DNA from: Alphaproteobacteria bacterium
GTDB lineage: Bacteria > Pseudomonadota > Alphaproteobacteria > Rs-D84
Direction: 5' to 3'
DNA length: 8,618 nucleotides
Assembly: GCA_029051085.1 (NCBI GenBank)
Contig: JAIDLK010000022.1
Location: 1-8,618, forward strand
Of this stretch, positions 1 through 4,852 are shown piece after piece; the first letter of the stretch is position 1; every line of letters starts with the position of its first letter. Below the pieces are notes generated by a model, which saw only the letters and a program-made list of their open reading frames with translations, had not been told where the DNA came from and searched no databases. The position numbers and the translations under genes are program-made.

Positions 1-1
1 G

Positions 2-394
2 TCATCCGATGCACGCTTTTCCAAACGTAAATTAAATACGCCCGTTCGCGGTCGCCTGGTCGTGCGCTTTGGCGAGAAAACAGCGTTGGGGCTGAATTCC
101 GACGGGTGGCGGATACGTACGCGCGGTGATGCACTGGTTATGGCGCCGGCCGATGGCGAAGTCAAATTTGCCGACAGCTTTAAGGGCTTTGGCAAGGTTA
201 TAATTATGTCCCATAAAAACGGATATAACACTGTTATGACAAATCTGGGCCAGATTGACGCCGTGGTCGGCCAAGATGTTCTGGGGGGCGAACCGATTGG
301 GCGAATGGACCCGAACAAGCCGGAAATGTATCTGGAGGTGCGCCGCGGTAACAAAGCGGTAAATCCGGCGAACCTGTTTAAGGAGCCGGAGTAA
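2..394 (+). CDS. envC: EnvC-like murein hydrolase activator, LytM/M23 domain (3' end only)
   Basis: Partial gene: the reading frame is open from base 2 and gives the last 130 residues, ending at TAA 392-394. The sequence follows the C-terminal LytM domain of alphaproteobacterial EnvC proteins: 'TPVRGRLVVRFGEKT', then 'MAPADGEVKFAD', 'GFGKVIIMSHKNGYNT', 'GEPIGRM' and 'PEMYLEVRRG'. EnvC homologues are periplasmic activators of N-acetylmuramyl amidases during cell separation and usually have an N-terminal coiled coil, which would lie outside the window. The zinc-ligand motifs of active M23 peptidases are missing: no HxxxD-like motif around 'DGWRIRT', and 'MYLEV' stands where active enzymes have HxH. 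This fits an activator rather than an endopeptidase. It lies upstream of ctpA as in many alphaproteobacteria, but two genes intervene here. The family call is confident; the symbol is by similarity only. Confidence 0.85.
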   Translation, partial: SSDARFSKRKLNTPVRGRLVVRFGEKTALGLNSDGWRIRTRGDALVMAPADGEVKFADSFKGFGKVIIMSHKNGYNTVMTNLGQIDAVVGQDVLGGEPIGRMDPNKPEMYLEVRRGNKAVNPANLFKEPE

Positions 395-404
395 ATCGGA
401 ACTC

Positions 405-433
405 TTGACAAAAATATAATATTGTGCTATATT
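405..433 (+). promoter_or_regulatory. Strong sigma70-type promoter of the phosphotransferase gene
   Basis: A perfect -35 hexamer TTGACA (405-410) is followed after exactly 17 bases by TATATT (428-433), which is preceded by TGC (425-427), an extended -10. Transcription should start near 440, leaving an AT-rich leader of about 75 bases before the start at 517. The leader holds a small hairpin (TAAGC/GCTTA around 473-486). This makes the kinase gene a separate transcription unit from envC. Confidence 0.8.
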
Positions 434-503
434 TATGTGTGTAAATAATTATATTCAAAAATTGTCCAATATAAGCCGCCGCTTAGGTTAAGCTGATATT
501 CCG

Positions 504-519
504 GGAGGATATGGATATG
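504..519 (+). promoter_or_regulatory. Shine-Dalgarno that selects ATG 517 as kinase start
   Basis: GGAGG at 504-508 lies only 2 bases before the first in-frame ATG (511) but 8 bases before the second (517). Normal spacing points to 517, giving a protein that begins MTDIRKL and is two residues shorter than the longest frame. Confidence 0.7.
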
Positions 520-1437
520 ACGGATATTAGAAAACTGCCCCATGGGCGCGAATCTTGTGTCTCTTATTATGGCGACTATGTTTTAAAGCGGCCTTTGCCG
601 ACCTTGGGGGACGAAGCGCGTGAAAAATGGCTGGTGAAACAGCACAAAACAAAAGATGTTATTGATTCTATTCGCGCGGTTGGAAACCCTATTTATAACG
701 TGCCGGAAATGATTCATATTCATGACGAGGAATATCAGATTCTGGAGCGGTATGCACCGGGCGAGCCGTTGACGGCCAAGCTGTTTAATTCGCTGACCCG
801 GCGCCAACAGGTTGAAATCGTATATAGTCTGGCTCATTTTTTAGTCGATATGAACGAATCTCGGCCTGTGAAAGAATGGACGCGTCATAAAATTGCGGAC
901 GAGCTGAAATTTACCCGTTTAAATAACTTTATTGATAATAAAATGGCGCGCTGGTTTTCCAATGAAGAAATCCGTTTTATGGATAGGGTGCGTAATGAAA
1001 TCGGGACTTTTGAATACGAGACACGTCCGGCATGGTCGCATTGTGATTTGAATCCGGGAAATGTGCTGTATGATGCCAAGAACAGTCGTCTGTCTTTTAT
1101 CGATTTTGCCGAGGCGGGGTACCAGCTGATTTATCGTGACATATTCTCAATTGTTTCAATGGAGCTGGGCATCGGGGCACGTGTTTACGAAGCATATAAT
1201 GAAATTCATAACTTTGACTTATATGATATTCCGGGACCAAACACTGAAAATATGCGTAAGATAATGAAATATCGGTTGGCGACGGTGTTGCTGCGGCGTC
1301 TTATTAAGGCGGCCGATGATATGCGTCTGAATCCGGCGAATGAAAAAAGCGTTGCCAATAACGAGCAAAAGGTTGCATTTGCACGCGATGTAATGCAACG
1401 CCTGAAAGAGTTGGGCGTTGGTAATGAGTTAGTGTAA
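517..1437 (+). CDS. Phosphotransferase of the aminoglycoside phosphotransferase/choline kinase fold
   Basis: 306 residues from ATG 517. The kinase-like landmarks of the APH/choline kinase superfamily appear in order: a candidate ATP-binding lysine K24 in 'YVLKRPLP'; a hinge-like segment 'ILERYAPGEPL'; the catalytic loop 'HCDLNPGNVLYD' with H175, D177 and N182 (HxDxxxxN); and the metal-binding aspartate D196 in 'FIDFAEAG'. This supports ATP-dependent phosphorylation of a small molecule or sugar-like group in the cytoplasm. The substrate cannot be read from sequence: choline, an amino sugar, an LPS sugar and a drug are all possible, and resistance should not be assumed. No signal peptide or membrane segment is visible. 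The gene has its own promoter (405-433) and terminator (1447-1482), so it appears monocistronic. It lies between envC and ctpA, genes that are often adjacent in related bacteria, and may be a lineage-specific insertion. Confidence 0.8.
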   Translation: MTDIRKLPHGRESCVSYYGDYVLKRPLPTLGDEAREKWLVKQHKTKDVIDSIRAVGNPIYNVPEMIHIHDEEYQILERYAPGEPLTAKLFNSLTRRQQVEIVYSLAHFLVDMNESRPVKEWTRHKIADELKFTRLNNFIDNKMARWFSNEEIRFMDRVRNEIGTFEYETRPAWSHCDLNPGNVLYDAKNSRLSFIDFAEAGYQLIYRDIFSIVSMELGIGARVYEAYNEIHNFDLYDIPGPNTENMRKIMKYRLATVLLRRLIKAADDMRLNPANEKSVANNEQKVAFARDVMQRLKELGVGNELV

Positions 1438-1446
1438 TACCATATG

Positions 1447-1482
1447 AACAGGCGGCAATTTTTTTGCCGCCTGTTGTTTTTT
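1447..1482 (+). terminator. Rho-independent terminator of the phosphotransferase gene
   Basis: Perfect 12-bp stem AACAGGCGGCAA (1447-1458) / TTGCCGCCTGTT (1464-1475) with a 5-T loop, followed by G and six T (1477-1482). It starts 9 bases after the kinase stop. On the minus strand the hairpin lies beyond the stop of the convergent gene but is not followed by a U-run, so it should work mainly for the plus strand. Confidence 0.92.
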
Positions 1483-1504
1483 ATTATGCTTACCGTGCCA
1501 TAAG

Positions 1505-2524
1505 TTAACGGGTGCGAAAATGTCTGTATAGTTGCATGCCTTTCCGTTTTAAGTCTTCATACGATGCATATTGCGTGCTAAGCATTTGGGGAATTGTAGG
1601 CATGGCTTTGTCTTTTATCATTGCGTTCACGCCTTTTAGTAATGAATTGCGCTCCGTGGAGAACAGTATTTTTCCGCTGCGTGTTAATTTTGCATCGGTA
1701 AAGTGACTGCCTCTTAATCCGATGTGGCTGTGTTCGTCTTCTATATTGTGTTTCAGGCGGTCTGCAATCATGACATTGCCAAATTCAGCCCCAAAGAAAG
1801 CAGGGGCGCATTCGTTTGGTGCAGATTTTATCTGGCTGTCTAATTTTGTGTACAGGCAGGCCTGGGTGTCGGATGCGCTGCAGAATGAGATGGCGGTAAA
1901 CTGATAGTTTTCCAATGGTGCAAATGGCGCGTGGTTTATTACAAGCAGGTTTTGCAGCAATTTTGGCTTTTGTGATAAAAGTTTTTGTATGTTGGGGTCT
2001 TGCAACATTTTCTGCTCCAGCATTCGGGCGACATATGCACCATGGCAATGTGCAAAAATTACCATGTTCCGCAAATTTTTTTCAATTTGTTCCGGTGACA
2101 GTATATCGCCGTTCTTGGCGTATAAACGTGGGTGCATGGCTATTTGGTAAATGTCGTTTATGTATTTGGGGCTGGTCTCGTATAGCGGGTATGAATAAAG
2201 GTCGCTTAGCAGATAGGAGGCATTTATCTCCGCCAGCTGTTTAGGAGTGCGGAATTTGTAGAACAGCATGAACCGGTCCGAGTTGCTGTTTCTGCTTCCA
2301 AAATCATAATAGACAGAATATAAATTCAGGTTGCTTGTTATTTGATTGTTGTTCAATGTTTCTTTGATGCTGCGAAAATAGCTGTTGGCAACAATAGGCG
2401 AATTTGTATTTTCGCCACCCAGTATCAAAACGCATGGCTTTGAGATGTCCATGGATTGTGTTTCTTTGTATTGGTCCGTATTATCTGATATATTGATTGT
2501 TATGAATTTGGTTTCGCTAAACAC
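1505..2524 (-). CDS. Hypothetical protein with an alpha/beta-hydrolase-like nucleophile elbow (A-H-C-H-G)
   Basis: I do not recognise this gene. The start is taken as GTG (complement of 2522-2524), giving 339 residues, because AAGGA (complement of 2532-2536) lies 7 bases upstream and the best promoter (-10 at 2554-2559) lies just before it. An in-frame ATG at 2602 would lie upstream of the predicted transcription start. Visible features: 'PCVLILGGENT' near the N-terminus resembles a first beta strand and loop. 'MVIFAHCHGAYVARML' around residues 154-167 has the strand-turn-helix layout of an alpha/beta-hydrolase elbow (small-x-nucleophile-x-small) with C160 where serine is usual. 'LLVINHAPFAPL' may be the next strand. 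A late 'HSHIGLRGSH' offers candidate catalytic histidines. No clear signal peptide or membrane span. The gene is more AT-rich than ctpA or nifJ, especially at its 5' end. A hydrolase role is a hypothesis; the gene itself is well supported by its promoter and SD. Confidence 0.65.
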   Translation of the reverse strand: MFSETKFITINISDNTDQYKETQSMDISKPCVLILGGENTNSPIVANSYFRSIKETLNNNQITSNLNLYSVYYDFGSRNSNSDRFMLFYKFRTPKQLAEINASYLLSDLYSYPLYETSPKYINDIYQIAMHPRLYAKNGDILSPEQIEKNLRNMVIFAHCHGAYVARMLEQKMLQDPNIQKLLSQKPKLLQNLLVINHAPFAPLENYQFTAISFCSASDTQACLYTKLDSQIKSAPNECAPAFFGAEFGNVMIADRLKHNIEDEHSHIGLRGSHFTDAKLTRSGKILFSTERNSLLKGVNAMIKDKAMPTIPQMLSTQYASYEDLKRKGMQLYRHFRTR

Positions 2525-2531
2525 CCCGACT

Positions 2532-2536
2532 TCCTT
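2532..2536 (-). promoter_or_regulatory. Shine-Dalgarno for a GTG start
   Basis: On the minus strand AAGGA lies 7 bases before GTG (complement of 2522-2524). Neither upstream ATG 2602 nor downstream ATG 2452 has a comparable site, so this decides the start of the minus-strand gene. Confidence 0.6.
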
Positions 2537-2553
2537 TTTGCTTATCCATGTTA

Positions 2554-2581
2554 TATATAGTTCAAAAAAGATATTTGTCAA
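2554..2581 (-). promoter_or_regulatory. Promoter of the minus-strand hydrolase-like gene
   Basis: Reading the minus strand, perfect TTGACA (complement of 2576-2581), a 16-base AT-rich spacer, then TATATA (complement of 2554-2559). Transcription would start near 2547, leaving a short leader of about 22 bases containing the SD. The -35 is consensus; the -10 matches at four of six positions. Confidence 0.65.
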
Positions 2582-2604
2582 TGTTTTTTTGTGAAAAAAC
2601 ATAC

Positions 2605-2649
2605 TTGCGGCTCATGCGATTTTGTTCTATGCTGAAATCAGTATATATT
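2605..2649 (+). promoter_or_regulatory. Candidate ctpA promoter region
   Basis: Two overlapping candidates are visible: TTGCGG (2605-2610), 17 bases, TATGCT (2628-2633); and TTGTTC (2622-2627), 16 bases, TATATT (2644-2649). Neither is clearly better by eye. The second would start transcription at or within the GCGCATATGCGC palindrome at 2651-2662. Divergent from the minus-strand promoter at 2554-2581. Confidence 0.45.
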
Positions 2650-2650
2650 C

Positions 2651-2662
2651 GCGCATATGCGC
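2651..2662. promoter_or_regulatory. 12-bp perfect palindrome in the ctpA 5' region
   Basis: GCGCATATGCGC is a perfect inverted repeat directly after the candidate -10 TATATT and 24 bases before the ctpA start. It could be a dimeric regulator's operator, or a short 5' hairpin in the transcript. No known operator is recognised. Confidence 0.35.
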
Positions 2663-2686
2663 AGTGGGAAAAGGTAAGGGAAAACA

Positions 2687-4150
2687 ATGCTTAAAAAGTT
2701 GCTGGTTTTGATGATTGTGGCGATGCCTGTGGCTGGAATTTGTGCGCCGGGCGGCAGCAAGAAAAAGGAAGAGACGGTTGTTCATTTAACAGATGAGCAG
2801 ATTTATGAAGAGCTGAAAAAACTGGCCCTGGTATTTGAAGTGGCCCGCGATAATTTTGTGGAAGAAGCCGATGAAAAAAAGATGCTTGAAGGGGCGATGA
2901 ACGGTATGCTGGGGGCGCTGGACCCGCATTCTTCCTATTTATCGGCCGATGATTTCAAAGACTTTAATGACAAATCACATGGCGAGTTTGGTGGACTGGG
3001 GATTCAGATTACCAGTGACCGCGGTGCTGTGCGCGTGATTGCGCCAATTGATGATACCCCGGCGGAAAAGGCGGGAATAAAAGCCGGCGATTACATCACG
3101 CATATTGATGACGAGCAGGTGTTTGATTTAACCCTGAATCAGGCGGTTCAGAAAATGAAGGGGCGCCCGGGAACCAAGGTTAAACTAACGGTTATCTCTG
3201 ATGGTGCGGAACCGCGTACGATAACACTGAAACGCGCTATTATCAAAGTTAAATCAGTTAAGTATGAGGATAAAAAACTGGCGGATGATGATTCGGAAAA
3301 TCCGGATAAAATCGGTTATATTCGCATATCTGATTTTGGCGCGACAACCACACGTGAATTAAAAGATGCGATTGATGCGTTGGAAAAGAAAGATGTAATC
3401 GGTTATGTCTTAGACGTTCGTAATAATCCGGGCGGATATTTGACTGCAGCGATTGATGTGTCCGATGCGTTCCTTGATGGTGGCGAGATTGTGTCCACCC
3501 GTGGCAAGGGCAAGACCGATATAGAGCGCAGCTTTGCCAAACCCGGTGACCGCACCAATGGTAAGCCAATTGTTGTTTTGATTAACCATGGGTCGGCATC
3601 CGCATCTGAAATTGTTGCAGGCGCGTTGCAGGATAACGGGCGTGCATTGGTTATGGGGTCCAAGTCGTTCGGCAAGGGCAGTGTTCAGCAGCAAAAACCG
3701 CTTGGTGACGGGACGGCGATACATATCACGATTGCGCGTTATTATACGCCGTCGGGCCGCTCTATTCAGAACGAGGGGATTACGCCGGATATAGAGGTCT
3801 TACAGAGCAAGATAGAGGTTCTGGAAAAGAAAGAAAGCGTGTATTCAGAGGCCTCGTTTAAAAATTCATTGAAAAATGAAGATGCGAAAAAGAAGTCCGA
3901 GAAAAAGTCCGCCAAGGATACGGACAAGCCTGAAGAAAAAGAATTAACGGACGAAGAAAAAGATGCGCTGGACTATCAGCTGCAGCGGGGAATGGATATG
4001 GTGCGTGCCATGGCTAAAATGAAGGCGCGTGCGGCCGCAATGCCTGTGACGCCGGGAGCGGATGAAGATGGCGCGGGTGCGGCCGACAAATCCAGCCCCG
4101 AAGATGATATTCGTGCGGAAAACGTTGAGTCAGGGGTAAAAAAGAAATAA
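2687..4150 (+). CDS. ctpA: Carboxy-terminal processing protease, S41 family, secreted
   Basis: 487 residues. The start ATG 2687 is preceded by AAGGG (2676-2680) at 6-base spacing. The N-terminus 'MLKKLLVLMIVAMPVAGICA' is a Sec signal peptide with probable cleavage after A20, so the enzyme acts in the periplasm. Next come the N-terminal conserved region with 'LDPHSSYLS' (about 79-87), a PDZ domain starting at 'GEFGGLGIQI' (about 99-180), and the S41 catalytic core with 'LDVRNNPGGYL' and 'GSASASEIVAGALQDNGRA'. The Ser/Lys catalytic pair is S305 and K330, with Q334 in 'FGKGSVQ'. Such proteases clip C-termini or degrade periplasmic proteins. The C-terminus is unusual: after 'DYQLQRGMDMVRAM', normally near the end in alphaproteobacterial CtpA, a further tail of about 50 residues rich in Ala, Asp, Glu and Lys follows. 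A Lys/Glu-rich segment precedes it. The downstream terminator is shared with the convergent gene at 4175. Confidence 0.95.
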   Translation: MLKKLLVLMIVAMPVAGICAPGGSKKKEETVVHLTDEQIYEELKKLALVFEVARDNFVEEADEKKMLEGAMNGMLGALDPHSSYLSADDFKDFNDKSHGEFGGLGIQITSDRGAVRVIAPIDDTPAEKAGIKAGDYITHIDDEQVFDLTLNQAVQKMKGRPGTKVKLTVISDGAEPRTITLKRAIIKVKSVKYEDKKLADDDSENPDKIGYIRISDFGATTTRELKDAIDALEKKDVIGYVLDVRNNPGGYLTAAIDVSDAFLDGGEIVSTRGKGKTDIERSFAKPGDRTNGKPIVVLINHGSASASEIVAGALQDNGRALVMGSKSFGKGSVQQQKPLGDGTAIHITIARYYTPSGRSIQNEGITPDIEVLQSKIEVLEKKESVYSEASFKNSLKNEDAKKKSEKKSAKDTDKPEEKELTDEEKDALDYQLQRGMDMVRAMAKMKARAAAMPVTPGADEDGAGAADKSSPEDDIRAENVESGVKKK

Positions 4151-4177
4151 AAAACGGAGCATTGGCTCCGTTTTTTA
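4146..4177. terminator. Bidirectional rho-independent terminator between ctpA and the convergent gene
   Basis: Stem CGGAGC (4155-4160) / GCTCCG (4165-4170) with loop ATTG, flanked by an A-run (4151-4154) and six T (4171-4176). It serves both strands and overlaps the stop codon region of each convergent gene: TAA 4148-4150 on plus and the complement of 4175-4177 on minus. Confidence 0.92.
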
Positions 4178-4708
4178 TCGTGATTTTATCGTGCCGTTGT
4201 TTAGAAAGATAAAATCGCATAGACCTTGTTGCAGGGCATCGTTTGGCGATATTATTATTTTATGGGGTGATAGTTCTTTGCGTTGTGTCGCCAGATTATA
4301 GGTTTGCGGGTAATAATAATGATATGCCGACTCGAATATATTGCGAAAACCGGGAGTTGCCGTTTCGCGTATTAAGCGCCCGACCCAGCTGTTCAGACAT
4401 ACCGGTTCAACAACATTTGTTTCAATTATAAGACCGTATCTTTTTGCATTTGTCATAATTTTAAATACTCGTTCGGACTGGGAGGGATATAATTTTTCAT
4501 CCGGACATGCCAAATTGATTCGAATAATCGGCATATTTGTACAAATGCCGCGGCTCTGCAATTCGTCCGCCATCTTTATTTTCTGGAAGACCATTTCTTC
4601 AATCGCATTATAAAAACGGTATCTGTTTGTATAATTTATAGTGTCAATTATATCGATATTGTCGTGTATAATATCGTTCTTATTTATTTTATCAAACGGG
4701 CGTTTCAT
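4175..4708 (-). CDS. Hypothetical protein, possible degenerate ClpP/crotonase-fold protein
   Basis: 177 residues, AT-rich. The start is ATG (complement of 4706-4708) with a modest SD, AAGG, 7 bases upstream, and a good promoter at 4737-4764. I do not recognise it with confidence. By eye it follows the ClpP layout: 'PIIRINLACP' (60-69) where ClpP has 'IYLYINSPGG'; 'FKIMTNAKRYGLIIETNVVE' (82-101) where ClpP has the helix and strand before its nucleophile; S107 in 'CLNSWVGRLI'; H130 in 'ESAYHYYYP', 23 residues later (25 in ClpP); and near the C-terminus 'ISPNDALQQGLCDFIF' (153-168), close to the ClpP hallmark 'LSAPEAVEYGLVDSIL'. The glycine-rich oxyanion loop is absent. The interval from His to the terminal motif is about 29 residues shorter than in E. 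coli ClpP, so the handle helix is missing, and no aspartate sits where the triad Asp is expected. An inactive or repurposed ClpP-fold protein is my hypothesis. Confidence 0.6.
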   Translation of the reverse strand: MKRPFDKINKNDIIHDNIDIIDTINYTNRYRFYNAIEEMVFQKIKMADELQSRGICTNMPIIRINLACPDEKLYPSQSERVFKIMTNAKRYGLIIETNVVEPVCLNSWVGRLIRETATPGFRNIFESAYHYYYPQTYNLATQRKELSPHKIIISPNDALQQGLCDFIFLNNGTIKSR

Positions 4709-4736
4709 TATTCGGCCTTTTTTGTTATATAAATAT

Positions 4737-4764
4737 ACTATAATACCAAAATGCGCTTTGTCAA
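4737..4764 (-). promoter_or_regulatory. Promoter of the minus-strand ClpP-like gene
   Basis: Minus strand: perfect TTGACA (complement of 4759-4764), 16-base spacer, TATAGT (complement of 4737-4742, five of six to consensus). Predicted start near 4730, giving a leader of about 22 bases before the ATG. Confidence 0.7.
4739..4744 (+). promoter_or_regulatory. Candidate plus-strand -10 element (TATAAT) overlapping the divergent promoter
   Basis: A perfect TATAAT lies on the plus strand at 4739-4744, inside the divergent minus-strand -10. No good -35 lies upstream (only a T-run around 4718-4724). It could drive nifJ with a leader of about 100 bases. A second candidate is TATAAA at 4823-4828 with a weak TTGGAG upstream (4802-4807). 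The nifJ promoter is therefore not settled. Confidence 0.3.
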
Positions 4765-4837
4765 TTAATGAATGCTAACAAATTCTTGCCTTGGGGGGGA
4801 TTTGGAGGTATTATTTGCACAGTATAAATTAAATGGT

Positions 4838-4852
4838 AAGGAAAAAAATATG
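4838..4852 (+). promoter_or_regulatory. Shine-Dalgarno that selects ATG 4850 as nifJ start
   Basis: AAGGA (4838-4842) is 7 bases before ATG 4850. The protein from here begins 'MSKLIADGNWAAADVAY', matching the usual PFOR N-terminus. The upstream in-frame ATG 4772 has no SD and would add 26 residues unlike the family. Confidence 0.8.

Noticed and set aside
62..64. GTG/ATG-type start for a short 110-residue protein at the left edge
   Set aside because: The frame is open to base 2 and the upstream residues continue the LytM domain, so the gene extends beyond the window.
2525..2602. N-terminal extension of the minus-strand hydrolase-like gene to ATG 2602
   Set aside because: No SD before it, and it lies upstream of the predicted transcription start near 2547. 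The GTG at 2524 has a well-spaced SD.
4793..4799. Run of seven G upstream of nifJ as a phase-variation tract
   Set aside because: It lies in non-coding DNA with no clear promoter spacing dependence, and seven bases is short. Nothing else supports slippage control.
4772..4849. Upstream in-frame ATG for nifJ adding 26 residues
   Set aside because: No SD, added residues unlike the family, and ATG 4850 has AAGGA at 7 bases and the expected PFOR N-terminus.
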